64,000 nucleotides of DNA from Leminorella richardii (GCF_900478135.1 NZ_LS483470.1:2166501-2230500), one strand, 5' to 3'. Shown: positions 42,831 to 52,106, counted from the stretch's first letter. Made by a program: numbers and translations. Notes: generated from the sequence alone by a model not told the origin.

Positions 42831-43541
42831 TTACGACTGGCGAAAAAAAGACAGAGGGTGACGCTGATGTGATTTCTCGTCAAAGTTGTCTTCCGCTAGC
42901 CAGCGCGTTAGCGCCTTTTTGTTTTCCGGCCACTCTTTATCCAACAGCGAAAGCCACGTCGTATCCCGCGTGCGCCCTTTATAAACGACCGCCTGGCGGA
43001 AAATGCCTTCAAACGTAAAGCCGAGTCGTTCAGCGGCGCGTCGAGACGGCGCGTTCAGGCTGTCACACTTCCACTCATAGCGGCGGTAGCCTAGCGTGTC
43101 AAAAACGTATTCCATTAGCAGATATTGTGCTTCTGTTGCCACTCTAGAACCTTTTAAACTCGGCGAATAGGCAACGTGTCCGACTTCGACGCTGCCGCTG
43201 GCCGGTGTCACGCGCATTAGGGCAAAGCTTCCTACCGGCTGCCCGGTTGCATTGTCAATAATCGCGTAGTGGAGCGGATCTTCGCTTTTTTCTATCAGGC
43301 GAGCGTAGTCAATGTAGTCCTGCTCTTTCATAAAAGGGCCAACGGGCATCCACGTCCAGTCCCTTCCGTCCGGCGCTTGAGAATAGGCTTTAAACAGCCC
43401 AGAAGCGTGCGCCTCTGCGCTATAGGGAATCAGCGTGCAATAGCGTCCAGTCAGCGTAACGCGAGCCGGTTTTGGCGGCGTGACCCAGTTATCTAGCGCA
43501 TCGCCGATAGGTTGCCCATACTCATTCGTTCGTTGTGTCAT
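42831..43541 (-). CDS. GNAT-family N-acetyltransferase (RimL-like)
   Basis: 236-residue protein of the RimJ/RimL group (COG1670 type). The core contains VEVGHVAYSPSLKGSRVATEAQYLLMEYVFDTLGYRR (split across about 140-178), with the acetyl-CoA binding loop at KGSRVATEA, and the typical SLNAPSRRAAERLGFTFEG. Typical for this subgroup are the long N-terminal part ending LTGRYCTLIPYSAEAH and the C-terminal ARDTTWLSLLDKEWP (RTRDTTWLSLLDKEW here). Distinct from the true RimJ at 1.7 kb. Substrate unknown; N-terminal protein acetylation or small-molecule acetylation are both possible. Confidence 0.88.
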   Translation of the reverse strand: MTQRTNEYGQPIGDALDNWVTPPKPARVTLTGRYCTLIPYSAEAHASGLFKAYSQAPDGRDWTWMPVGPFMKEQDYIDYARLIEKSEDPLHYAIIDNATGQPVGSFALMRVTPASGSVEVGHVAYSPSLKGSRVATEAQYLLMEYVFDTLGYRRYEWKCDSLNAPSRRAAERLGFTFEGIFRQAVVYKGRTRDTTWLSLLDKEWPENKKALTRWLAEDNFDEKSHQRHPLSFFRQS

Positions 43542-43806
43542 AACTCCCTCCTGATAGCTTCTGTAGATGACGCGTTATCTCGCGCGCTTACTTATTTACA
43601 ATCAATAGACTACCGGATTATCCGCCTCTGACTACTGAAAAAAATGTGTTTGAACAGAAAAAATGCAGAAAAGCAGAAGCGCTAAGACCTCAGCGCCTTC
43701 AACATGTGTTCATCAGCGGTAAAATTGAAAGGCAGAGCCCTCTTTTGATGATATTCTTACGCTCAAACGATTCATTCACGGCCTCGGTTTATTCTAAATA
43801 ACAAGC

Positions 43807-45237
43807 ATGAAAGACGAAAAGCAGCAGCCTACGTTCTACGTTCACGACTATGAAACTTTCGGCATTAGCCCGGCGTACGATCGCCCCGCACAGTTTGCGG
43901 GCATTCGAACCGATGAAGATTTCAACATCATTGCCGATCCCCAAGTCGTGTACTGCAAACCCGCTGACGACTACCTTCCCGACCCAGATGCCGTCATGAT
44001 AACCGGCATTACACCGCAGGAAGCGCAAAGCAAAGGCGTCCCCGAAGCCGAATTTTCTCAACAGATCCACGAGCAGTTTAGCCACCCTAACACCTGTATT
44101 ATCGGCTATAACAACGTGCGTTTTGATGACGAAGTCAGCCGCAATCTGTTTTATCGTAACTTTTTTGACCCCTACGCCTACAGCTGGCAGCAGGGCAACT
44201 CGCGCTGGGATCTGCTCGACGTAATGAGAGCCTGCTACGCCCTGCGTCCAGACGGCATCGAGTGGCCGCTGAACGAAGACGGGCTCCCCAGCTTTCGCTT
44301 AGAGCACCTGACCAAGGCTAACGGCGTCGAGCACAGCCACGCGCACGATGCGATGTCTGACGTCTACGCGACTATTGCTATGGCCAAGCTGGTGAAGCAG
44401 GCTCAGCCGAAGCTGTTTAACTATCTGTATCAGCATCGCGCTAAGCGAAAAATCGCTACCCTTATCGACATTGTCGACATGACGCCGCTAGTGCACGTGT
44501 CCGGTATGTTTGGCGCACAGCGGGGAAACACCAGCTGGGTTTCACCGCTGGCCTGGCACCCAGAAATGGACAGCGCTGTTATCGTCTGCGATCTGGCGGG
44601 AGATATGTCACCCCTGCTAGAGCTGGATGCAGACACGCTGCGCGAGCGGCTGTATACCCGCAAAGATGAGCTGCCCTCCGGTCAGTCCCCTATTCCGCTA
44701 AAGCTTATTCACACCAACAAGTGTCCCGTTCTGGCTCCAGCCAAAACGCTGCTGCCGGAAAACGCCGAACGGCTGAACATCGATCGCCGCCGCTGTCTGG
44801 AAAACCTCCAGCTATTAAAACAGCACCCAGAAGTCAGAGAAAAAGTCGTCGCAGTCTTTAGCCAGTCGAGGCCGTTTCCTCCGGTGTCTGACGTTGACGG
44901 CCGCCTGTACGACGGCTTCTTTAACGACGCCGACCGAGCCGCTATTCGTATTATCCGCCAGACCAAACCGGAAAACCTGCCCGCCCTGGATCTGAGCGTG
45001 AGCGACAGTCGTCTGGAACCTTTGCTGTTTCGCTTTCGAGCGCGGAACTATCCGCACACGCTGGACGACAGCGAACGCCGGCGCTGGCACGCACATCGAC
45101 AGGAAGTGCTCACGCAGGATCGCCTGCAGCGCTATGCAGAAAAGATTGAAGCGCTGGCCCAGCAGCACGCCGACAGCGAAGAGAAGATCGCGCTGCTAAA
45201 ACAGCTCTTTCTCTACGCCCAAAAGCTGGTTGGCTAG
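43807..45237 (+). CDS. sbcB: Exodeoxyribonuclease I
   Basis: 476-residue 3'-5' single-strand exonuclease that takes part in mismatch repair and suppresses alternative RecF-pathway recombination; E. coli SbcB has 475. DEDDh motifs are visible: Exo I YVHDYETFGISP (about 11-22), Exo II GYNNVRFDDEVSRN (about 99-112) and Exo III HSHAHDAMSDVYAT (about 178-191). SH3-like and helical C-terminal domains follow. Monocistronic, with about 265 bp upstream. rarD follows on the same strand. Confidence 0.96.
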   Translation: MKDEKQQPTFYVHDYETFGISPAYDRPAQFAGIRTDEDFNIIADPQVVYCKPADDYLPDPDAVMITGITPQEAQSKGVPEAEFSQQIHEQFSHPNTCIIGYNNVRFDDEVSRNLFYRNFFDPYAYSWQQGNSRWDLLDVMRACYALRPDGIEWPLNEDGLPSFRLEHLTKANGVEHSHAHDAMSDVYATIAMAKLVKQAQPKLFNYLYQHRAKRKIATLIDIVDMTPLVHVSGMFGAQRGNTSWVSPLAWHPEMDSAVIVCDLAGDMSPLLELDADTLRERLYTRKDELPSGQSPIPLKLIHTNKCPVLAPAKTLLPENAERLNIDRRRCLENLQLLKQHPEVREKVVAVFSQSRPFPPVSDVDGRLYDGFFNDADRAAIRIIRQTKPENLPALDLSVSDSRLEPLLFRFRARNYPHTLDDSERRRWHAHRQEVLTQDRLQRYAEKIEALAQQHADSEEKIALLKQLFLYAQKLVG

Positions 45238-45263
45238 CGTTTAGCTAACGTTGATAGAAGGAA

Positions 45264-45286
45264 AGCGCGACAGCGCTGTTTTTAAC
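45264..45286 (+). terminator. Weak terminator after sbcB
   Basis: AGCGC-GACA-GCGCT followed by GTTTTT, about 27 bp after the sbcB stop. The stem is only five base pairs, so strength is doubtful. Confidence 0.45.
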
Positions 45287-45335
45287 ATTACCGCGTCCTC
45301 TCGAATTACGGGACGCGTTTAAATCAGGTGACAGG

Positions 45336-46244
45336 GTGATTGCGTTGAGGTCCGGCGCTGCGCTGGCAGTCTTTTCATTCATACTTTGGGGCATTACGCC
45401 GCTTTACTATCGGCTGCTTCCCGGTGCCTATCCGCTTGAAATGCTGGCTCAGAGAGTGCTTTGGTCGGTGCCTCTGCTGCTGTTAGTCCGGCCGCTGTTT
45501 GTGCACCGAACCCGATGGAAAGAGGCCTGGCAAGATAAGCGATCGATTCTATTTTGCCTGCTCGCCACCGTCGTTATGGCCATTTCCTGGTGTACCTTTA
45601 CCTACGCCTTAACGCACGACCAGGTGCTGGCCGCTAGCCTCGGCTATTTTATCAATCCTTTGTGTTCAGTCCTGCTGGGAACGCTGTTTCTTCGAGAACG
45701 AATGACCATTGCACAAAAGCTGGCGGTTGGCTTTGCTATCGCCGGAGTAGCCTATCAGCTTTTACAGTACGGCCAACTGCCCGGGCTGGCGCTCCTTATG
45801 GGTTGTGCGTTTGCTCTATACGGTCTGATCCGCAAGTTTATCCGCTTTGACATCATCACTGCCCTGACGATAGAAACCCTATGGCTAGTGCCGGTAGCGT
45901 TGGCTGTCGTAGTTATTCTACCGATGCGCGGTGAAAGCCAGCTGGTAGGAGCCGACCTGCAAACCCATATTTACTATGCGCTCACCGCACCTGTTACCCT
46001 ATTACCGCTGATGTTCTTCGCCGCTGCTGTCAGGCGCACGACGCTCATCACCGTGGGGCTAGCGCAGTACATTGAGCCTACGCTACAGTTTTTACTGGCT
46101 ATCTTTCTGTTCAACGAAGCGTTCGACAGCGTTAAAGGCGTCAGCTTCAGCCTGATTTGGATTGGCCTGCTGTTTTGCGTATCAAGCATGTTTAGCCAGT
46201 GGTTTAGGCAGTGGAGAAGCAAAAGGCAGGCTGTCTTGAGGTGA
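45336..46244 (+). CDS. rarD: EamA-family transporter RarD
   Basis: 302-residue inner-membrane protein of the drug/metabolite transporter superfamily with about ten membrane segments in two EamA halves. The RarD-specific start FILWGITPLYYRLLPGAYPLEMLAQRVLWSVPLL is clear, as is the C-terminal AQYIEPTLQFLLAIFLFNE. GTG start at 45336 after CAGG; a TTG nine bases downstream is possible. E. coli RarD is annotated as a chloramphenicol-resistance permease by homology, but its natural substrate is unknown. Confidence 0.93.
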   Translation: MIALRSGAALAVFSFILWGITPLYYRLLPGAYPLEMLAQRVLWSVPLLLLVRPLFVHRTRWKEAWQDKRSILFCLLATVVMAISWCTFTYALTHDQVLAASLGYFINPLCSVLLGTLFLRERMTIAQKLAVGFAIAGVAYQLLQYGQLPGLALLMGCAFALYGLIRKFIRFDIITALTIETLWLVPVALAVVVILPMRGESQLVGADLQTHIYYALTAPVTLLPLMFFAAAVRRTTLITVGLAQYIEPTLQFLLAIFLFNEAFDSVKGVSFSLIWIGLLFCVSSMFSQWFRQWRSKRQAVLR

Positions 46245-46366
46245 ATTCAGCCCCCAGACAAGCGATACCCTGTGACGGCCTGGCTTTACTGATTGCTGGA
46301 CAGCGGTGGCTATCATTAACGATAGCCACGGGGAAATGGCGTTTTTCTCACGCCGTTCAGCGGAGT

Positions 46367-46708
46367 TTACTGATGGCTGGCCATCTTGGCGACAAGATAA
46401 TCGTAAAGCTGCTCGGCAAAGCACTCGGCGTGTTCTGTTTTCACTATCAAATTCAGGAAGTAGTGCTGATGCTCCAGCTCTTCAATCTGTGGATGAGAGC
46501 ACATAAAGAACTCCACGTAAGAGAGATAGAGCCTTTTGATATCATTCGATACCGCCTCTATATCCATGGAGTAGTTAGTGACGTCGTAGAAAATACTCGC
46601 GTATTCCTTGTCGATACGACCAATTTTAATAAAAGGCGCGCGCATCTTTTCGCACTCTTGCCAATGAATAGCGCTATTTTTGCTATCGGTATAAATAAAT
46701 TTTGTCAT
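46367..46708 (-). CDS. Hypothetical protein overlapping the M28 peptidase
   Basis: 113-residue protein that I do not recognise. MTKFIYTDSKNSAIHWQECE at the start, no signal peptide or membrane segment, predicted mostly helical, acidic and rich in aromatic residues (YFLNLIV, YLSYVEFFM). Its ATG overlaps the peptidase stop (ATGA-type, 46705-46708), so it is almost certainly translated with the peptidase. No codon bias or motif argues against a real gene. A cytoplasmic partner of an exported peptidase would be unusual, so the two may simply share regulation. Confidence 0.65.
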   Translation of the reverse strand: MTKFIYTDSKNSAIHWQECEKMRAPFIKIGRIDKEYASIFYDVTNYSMDIEAVSNDIKRLYLSYVEFFMCSHPQIEELEHQHYFLNLIVKTEHAECFAEQLYDYLVAKMASHQ

Positions 46709-47748
46709 AATTTTTCTGAAAGCGATGTCTTACTTAGCAAAGCAAATACGCCATCCACGACCTGCGCCATGCGCAGATAGTTGAGGCGATCTGCCGAATC
46801 TCCTGCCTGATGATACTGATAGTTTCTATAAAACGCAGTATCCGTAATCATTACCGCGGGAATATCCCGCTTCCAGTAGTTAAAATGATCGGAAAAATCT
46901 ACGCCCGTTACGCGCTCTGGCGCATTGAGTGAATAAACCGGTAACTCACTAACGGACAACAGCGCAGATTTTACCCGCCTAACTGAACCCATATCGCTGA
47001 CCCGACCAACCACAGCGATAAAATCACCCTGACGGGGATAAATATAGCCTAGCACAGAAAAAGGGTAGCTCTGGCTGTCGGATTCAGAATTAAAGTAGCC
47101 AATCATTTCCAGCGCAATCATCAGAGAAACGGAGCGTTTAGACTGGCTAAATGATGCGGCGTGTACCGCACTTCCCATACTCTCGGTGCGAAAAAACGGA
47201 GGCTCTTCCAGAGTGTATGCAACCAACTCAACGCCCACGTTCAGAGGCGCATCTTTTAATAGACGTGCCAGTTCTAATATTCCTGCAATACCACTGGCGT
47301 TGTCATCCGCTCCCGGCGTGTGGCTCTCCGCCCCATAGCCCTTTTCATATTGCACGGCCAGGTCAACGTCAGCATGTGAGTCATAGTGTGCCCCTACCAC
47401 AACTGTTTCTCCGATTTTCGAGCCGAAACGGGCAACAATATTGCGGTAGCGCTTTTGTTCTACATAGTATTCTTGTTCGAACACCTCAGCGCCGCTTTCT
47501 TGTAGCACCTGTTTGATATAGTCCGCCGCCGCATTTAAGTTTTCAGCTTGCTCAAAGCTGCGTGGGTACACTGTCTGTGATAGATAGCGCACATGGGCTT
47601 CCAAACGGGCGGGATCTGCCTGCCGTTTAGCCGATGGCTGAGGCGTCACGAAAGGCTGAGTAAGGATAAACAATACTGTCAACACAGCGACAGTTAACGC
47701 CAAAAGAAAGAGTAATGAAGCACGCTTCGTGGATATGGGCAGGGGCAT
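46705..47748 (-). CDS. Membrane-anchored M28-family zinc aminopeptidase
   Basis: 347-residue peptidase with one N-terminal membrane anchor or uncleaved signal (about 10-32) and a periplasmic M28 domain. Zinc ligands and catalytic residues are visible: GAHYDSH (first His and Asp), GADDNASG (bridging Asp), the Glu pair in YTLEEPPFF, MIALEMIGYF, and the final His in DFSDHFNYWKRDIPAVMITDTAFYRN. This matches the small M28 aminopeptidase type (leucine aminopeptidase-like or glutaminyl-cyclase-like). It is followed without gap by the 113-residue hypothetical gene. Confidence 0.88.
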   Translation of the reverse strand: MPLPISTKRASLLFLLALTVAVLTVLFILTQPFVTPQPSAKRQADPARLEAHVRYLSQTVYPRSFEQAENLNAAADYIKQVLQESGAEVFEQEYYVEQKRYRNIVARFGSKIGETVVVGAHYDSHADVDLAVQYEKGYGAESHTPGADDNASGIAGILELARLLKDAPLNVGVELVAYTLEEPPFFRTESMGSAVHAASFSQSKRSVSLMIALEMIGYFNSESDSQSYPFSVLGYIYPRQGDFIAVVGRVSDMGSVRRVKSALLSVSELPVYSLNAPERVTGVDFSDHFNYWKRDIPAVMITDTAFYRNYQYHQAGDSADRLNYLRMAQVVDGVFALLSKTSLSEKL

Positions 47749-47857
47749 AATTTCTACTAGTAAACGTCGTTTACGGTTTTCATCGGTATCTTACCTAACC
47801 TATCTCATCCTTTGAGTCTCATTCAATAGACAATCGCTATATGACAGCAATCGTACG

Positions 47858-47890
47858 ATAAAAGAGCTGCCTCTTTAAAAAGAGGCAGCC
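47858..47890 (-). terminator. Terminator of the triple-lipoprotein cluster
   Basis: On the minus strand GCTGCCTCTT and AAGAGGCAGC form a stem followed by TCTTTTATC, 16 bp after the stop of lipoprotein 1. Confidence 0.8.
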
Positions 47891-47905
47891 CGTTCATATT
47901 TAACG

Positions 47906-48673
47906 CTAGTTCACCATATCCTGGCACTCTTTCGTCATGCCTGCTGTGTCACTACCGTAAAAATAGTTCCAGTAGGCACGCTTTGTCATAGCAATAGGCA
48001 ATAAACCACTGCTTCTCATTCTCTCAAGGACATAGGCCTCTTTCGGGGAAAGATTGTCCTTTTCGATAAACATTACCGTTTCAAACTCGTTAAGTCCGAC
48101 TTCACACGCCTGAGGTAGTGGATAGGAAGTCTTACCCTGTTGATAGTCACTCTTGTTCAGGCTATCGCCCTTTTGCCAAACGGATGCTGCATAGCTGCAA
48201 TAGTTTGCTAGCGCTTTTTCACCCTTCAGGCTTTTCAGAGAGTAAAGGTCTTTGTCCATTTCCTGCGTCATGCCGCGCAGTTTGGACTCGTCGTTCATGC
48301 TAGCCGACATTTTTTTCTGAAACGACGTGCGATACTGTAAACACACCTGTGGCACCATACTCTCAATATGGGCTGTCAAAGCATCCTGATTCAGAGACAT
48401 GGTGTCCTCACAGGATTCGCCGGTTTTGTTTTGAGCAATAAACTTTTGCTCCAGCAGCTTTCTCTGCGCCTGACGATCTTTCCCCTGCAGTTCTGCCGGC
48501 ACTTTATCGCCAGCGGCCTGCATCAAACTGGGTTCAGTCATAAAGTCCACCATCACTCGGCAGCTCTGCGGCAGACGAGGATCGTAGCTATACTGTTCGG
48601 TTGAAACACAGGCAGAAATCAGCAGGGAAGACGCCGCAATGCTCCACAGGGCAATAATATTTTTCGTTTTCAT
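47906..48673 (-). CDS. Cys-rich lipoprotein, tandem family member 1
   Basis: 255-residue predicted lipoprotein with lipobox Cys at residue 22 (SLLISAC). I do not recognise the family. The mature part begins YSYDPRLPQSCR and shares with its two neighbours upstream a series of motifs: TEPSLMQAAGDKVPAELQGKDR, a Cys near residue 89, QVCLQYRTSF, LYSLKSLKGEKALANYCSYAASVWQ, YPLPQACE, and near the C-terminus AYWNYFYG then KEC. Six Cys in the mature protein recur in all three copies, suggesting three disulfides in the periplasm. The third gene of a minus-strand tandem array, 242 bp after lipoprotein 2. Function unknown. Confidence 0.8.
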   Translation of the reverse strand: MKTKNIIALWSIAASSLLISACVSTEQYSYDPRLPQSCRVMVDFMTEPSLMQAAGDKVPAELQGKDRQAQRKLLEQKFIAQNKTGESCEDTMSLNQDALTAHIESMVPQVCLQYRTSFQKKMSASMNDESKLRGMTQEMDKDLYSLKSLKGEKALANYCSYAASVWQKGDSLNKSDYQQGKTSYPLPQACEVGLNEFETVMFIEKDNLSPKEAYVLERMRSSGLLPIAMTKRAYWNYFYGSDTAGMTKECQDMVN

Positions 48674-48915
48674 AGAGATGAGTCCATTTCATCGTTAATA
48701 GCAATGGAATAAAGCACAGATCATAACAACCAATTTGCAATAAGAAAAAGCGTTAGCGCAAAAAGTGGGAAAATTAGCACATAAAACAGCACAGAAACCC
48801 GCGCAACGATAGACGCCGACAATATTTTGTTTATATCACTACTGCAAGATAGCTACCGTTTATGCACATATTCGCACCTGATACTGAAAGCCTTGCGTTT
48901 TTTACTACGTTTAAC

Positions 48916-49677
48916 CTAGCGAGACTGTAGCAACATTCCCACTTTTACGCATTTATTTGCCAGCACCTCAGGATTTTTCTTAAAGAGGTAATTACTATGA
49001 ACGCGCTTGACTACCATTTCAGCTATCGTGTTGACTCTTTTCTGTTGCTTACTTTCAGAAAGAGGCTCTTTTTCTATTTTGAATACCTGCGACTCTAACC
49101 GAACTAGGTTCTCTTCACAGGGCTGAGGCAAAGGATAGGCGGCTTTTAACTTACGGTACTCGTCTTCTGTTATGGGGGCATTTTCTTGCCAGACAGATAT
49201 CGCATATTCGCAGAAGTTTTTTAGAACCGCTTCTCCTCTTACGCTCTTAAGCCGATAAAGATTGCTGTCCTCTTGTACAATACGATTCGCTGTATATCTC
49301 TCACCAAATCCTTTTGCATCCATTTTTTCTTTAAAAAGAGTGCGGTACTGTAAACAAATAGGGGGAATAAATTTATCTATCTTAAGTTTCTCTATCTCCC
49401 AGCCTAAAAACAGCAGGCAATCCTCCTCACTCTTGTGAGCGTTAAGCATCATTTCTTCCACCCACCTGCGTAGACCATCGCGTCCCTGCCCTTTTACCTC
49501 GTTAGGAATTTTATCCTCTCCGGCAGCAACAATGGCAGGCTCCGTCATGAACTCAGCAACAGCACGACAGCCCATTGGAAGTTTAGGATCGTAACTGTAT
49601 TCTTTATTGCTACAGGCACTGCTCAATAACGCAAATAAAAACAGGGCAATGGGTATATATCGTTTCTTAATTAACAT
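48916..49677 (-). CDS. Cys-rich lipoprotein, tandem family member 2
   Basis: 253 residues from the ATG at 49677, which puts the lipobox Cys at residue 22 (LFALLSSAC) as in both paralogues; a longer reading from 49749 would place a second hydrophobic stretch before the signal and is less likely, though it has an AGG site. Shared motifs: YSYDPKLPMGCR, TEPAIVAAGEDKIPNEVKGQGR, EDC, PICLQYRTLFKEKM, LYRLKSVRGEAVLKNFCEYAISVWQ, YPLPQPCE. It is the most diverged copy: it lacks the AYWNYFYG segment, keeping VHSNYLFKK in its place. Function unknown. Confidence 0.78.
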   Translation of the reverse strand: MLIKKRYIPIALFLFALLSSACSNKEYSYDPKLPMGCRAVAEFMTEPAIVAAGEDKIPNEVKGQGRDGLRRWVEEMMLNAHKSEEDCLLFLGWEIEKLKIDKFIPPICLQYRTLFKEKMDAKGFGERYTANRIVQEDSNLYRLKSVRGEAVLKNFCEYAISVWQENAPITEDEYRKLKAAYPLPQPCEENLVRLESQVFKIEKEPLSESKQQKRVNTIAEMVVKRVHSNYLFKKNPEVLANKCVKVGMLLQSR

Positions 49678-49761
49678 AGTAGTTGCATCCATTCTAAAAA
49701 GCGCCAGAGTCAAAAGTAAAAGACTAATGCCCCTGGGTAGGGAAAACATTAAATACCTGGC

Positions 49762-50526
49762 TTATCTTCCCACCATCTCAGCACATTCTTTAGCGATGGA
49801 TTCACGATCGTCGCCGTAAAAATAGTTCCAATAGGCGCGCTTAACCATAACTTTCGGCAAAACCTTACTGCTTTTTATAAATCCCAACGCGAACGCATCA
49901 TTAAACGAAAAAGAGTCTGGCTTCTTAAAAAAAGCCGCCTCCAGTTCAGACATTTTGTCTTCACACGCCTGAGGTAGCGGGTAGGCCTGCTGTCCTTTGC
50001 GATAGGTGTCTTGAGTAACAGACTCCTCATTTTGCCAAACGGAAAGAGCATAACTACAGTAGGCTTTCAGCGTCTTTTCCCCCTTCACGCTCTTGAGCAG
50101 ATAGATGTCGCTGTCATTTTTTATCTGCTGACGCTTCGTTTTAGAGCTATCCCACTGACTTCCTTCCACTTTGTCTTTAAATAGTGAACGATATTGCGTA
50201 CAGACAGGCGGCATTATCTGCGCCATGTCAATCTTCACAATGGCTCTCTCCAAAAGTCGATTGCAGTCCTCGGCACTCTTATCGGCACTGAGTATATTTT
50301 TCTCTACTAGCTGGCGCTGCTCGTGGCGAGTTTTTCCCCGAAGCTCCTCAGGTACAGAGTCACCACTGCTCTCAATCATTGAAGGCTCAGTTATTAATTC
50401 AACAACGCTGCGGCAGCTCATTGGGAGCTGAGGGTCGTAGCTATATTTTTCAGTCGAGGTACAGGCTGCAGTCAGCAAAACCAGAAAAGAGATGGAGCTA
50501 AAGGCGGACATTTTCTTCATAGACAT
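49762..50526 (-). CDS. Cys-rich lipoprotein, tandem family member 3
   Basis: 254 residues from the ATG at 50526 (AAGGA 9 bp upstream), with lipobox Cys at 22 (VLLTAAC). Shared motifs are YSYDPQLPMSCR, TEPSMIESSGDSVPEELRGKTR, EDC, PVCTQYRSLFKDKV, IYLLKSVKGEKTLKAYCSYALSVWQ, YPLPQACE, KRAYWNYFYGDDRESIAKEC. Closest to member 1. First gene of the array: members 3 and 2 are 85 bp apart, so they are probably cotranscribed. The upstream gene on the strand, puuP, is closed by a terminator, so the array has its own promoter between 50527 and about 50630. Confidence 0.8.
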   Translation of the reverse strand: MSMKKMSAFSSISFLVLLTAACTSTEKYSYDPQLPMSCRSVVELITEPSMIESSGDSVPEELRGKTRHEQRQLVEKNILSADKSAEDCNRLLERAIVKIDMAQIMPPVCTQYRSLFKDKVEGSQWDSSKTKRQQIKNDSDIYLLKSVKGEKTLKAYCSYALSVWQNEESVTQDTYRKGQQAYPLPQACEDKMSELEAAFFKKPDSFSFNDAFALGFIKSSKVLPKVMVKRAYWNYFYGDDRESIAKECAEMVGR

Positions 50527-50630
50527 GGTGATAAATCCTTTTAGTAGAGGCAGACATAGTTTAAGCAATATAATAAGTTAAACGAAAAAAGACTTCACTG
50601 GTTATAGTTTCACACGTGAAATAATTAGCA

Positions 50631-50668
50631 AAAAAAAACCGCAGCCCATTCAGCACTGCGGTTTTTTT
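50631..50668. terminator. Terminator of puuP
   Basis: AAAAAACCGCAG and CTGCGGTTTTTT with an 11-base loop; T runs on both strands. It separates puuP from the lipoprotein array. Confidence 0.92.
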
Positions 50669-50687
50669 CTGGTGCACGCCTATGTCT

Positions 50688-52106
50688 CTATTCCACTTTC
50701 AGCGGTTCCGGCAGCACTTCCTGCACAGGAGTTTTCCCCATATTAGCGCCCAGCGTCGGCACCGGACGGCGAAAAGCTCGGGTAATAAAGACCAGATAGA
50801 GAACCCCTAACCCGCCCCAGATCAGCCCCAGGCGCAGAGAGTCTACTTCCAGATTCAGCCAGAGGATGAATATCATCAGCGCGCCAACCAGCGGCATAAT
50901 CAGAAAGCTGAACACATCTTTGGCGGTCTTGTTGCGCTTTTGGCGAATAAAGAAGAACCAAAATACTGAGATGTTTACAAAGCTAAACGCCACCAGCGCG
51001 CCAAAGTTAATCAGCGAGATGGCACTTTCCAGATCCAAAAACAGCGCTAACAGGGCAATCACACCAACGAGCAGAATGTTGCTGACCGGCGTTTTCCATT
51101 TTGGATGCACATAGCCAAAAACCTTTTCCGGCAGCACATTGTCGCGCCCCATAACGTACAGCAGGCGGGCAATACTCGCGTGAGAAGCCAGCCCAGAGGC
51201 CAGTGCGCCAACAACAGTACAGCACAGCAGAACGGACTGGAACAGCTTGCCGCCAACGTACAGCGCAATTTCCGGCGTGGCGTTATCCGGGTCGTTAATC
51301 AGCGTCAAATCAGGAAAGTAGAGCTGAATAAAGTAGGACACCGCCACGAAAATAATACCGCCGTACAGCGCAGTCAGAAAAATCGCCCGTGGAATAACTC
51401 GCTTGGGATCCGGCGTCTCTTCCGACAGGGTGCTAACCGCGTCAAATCCGAGAAAAGAAAAGCACAATACCGTCGCCCCGGCGATAATCGGCACCAGCTT
51501 CGCCTCGCTAGAGAACAGTGGCCGGGTCAAATCAACCGGATGCCCCGGCTGGCCCTGGCTAAGCCCTTCCCACACTAGGTAGATAAACACCACCAGAATC
51601 GCTACCTGAAAGAAAACCAGCACCATATTCAGGTTCGCTACCCAGTTCACGCCGCGCAGGTTAGTCAGGGTCATGATAGCAATACAGCCAACAACCCAGA
51701 TCCACGTCGGCACGCCGGGGAACAGCGCCGTCAGGTAAATTTTTGCCAGCAGCACGTTGATCATAGGCAAAAACATATAGTCCAGCAGGGACAGCCAGCC
51801 CACCATAAACCCGACATAGGGGTTAATCGCCTTTTGCGAATAGGTATAGGCAGAGCCTGCCTCTGGGAACTGACGCACCAGCTTGCCGTAACTGATAGCG
51901 GTAAACAGCACCGCCGCCAGCGCGAGAATATAGGCGCTGGGTACGTGCCCTTCCGTCTTGCCGGAAACAATGACAAATGAGTCAAAGACGGTCATGGGCG
52001 TCAGGTACGCCAAACCGATGACAACGATTTGCCACATTTTCAGCGAACGCTTGAGCTGAACGCGATTAGTTACGGGTATGGATGTAGCGGATAAACTAAT
52101 GGACAT
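50688..52106 (-). CDS. puuP: Putrescine importer PuuP (APC superfamily)
   Basis: 472-residue amino acid-polyamine-organocation permease with about 12 membrane segments. Sequence follows E. coli PuuP (461 residues) more closely than PlaP: LKMWQIVVIGLAYLTPMTVFDSF, GKLVRQFPEAGSAYTYSQKAINP, LGFDAVSTLSEETPD, GGKLFQSVLLCCTVV and ASHASIARLLYVMGRDNVLPE. The ATG at 52106 has a GGGGG site; the ORF reads 8 codons further. No other puu genes are nearby, so this is import without the linked catabolic pathway; PlaP-like function cannot be excluded. Confidence 0.86.
   Translation of the reverse strand: MSISLSATSIPVTNRVQLKRSLKMWQIVVIGLAYLTPMTVFDSFVIVSGKTEGHVPSAYILALAAVLFTAISYGKLVRQFPEAGSAYTYSQKAINPYVGFMVGWLSLLDYMFLPMINVLLAKIYLTALFPGVPTWIWVVGCIAIMTLTNLRGVNWVANLNMVLVFFQVAILVVFIYLVWEGLSQGQPGHPVDLTRPLFSSEAKLVPIIAGATVLCFSFLGFDAVSTLSEETPDPKRVIPRAIFLTALYGGIIFVAVSYFIQLYFPDLTLINDPDNATPEIALYVGGKLFQSVLLCCTVVGALASGLASHASIARLLYVMGRDNVLPEKVFGYVHPKWKTPVSNILLVGVIALLALFLDLESAISLINFGALVAFSFVNISVFWFFFIRQKRNKTAKDVFSFLIMPLVGALMIFILWLNLEVDSLRLGLIWGGLGVLYLVFITRAFRRPVPTLGANMGKTPVQEVLPEPLKVE

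Noticed and set aside
46306..46329. GTGGCTATC-ATTAAC-GATAGCCAC as terminator of rarD
   Set aside because: Stem is good but neither strand has a T tail directly after it; assignment would be a guess.
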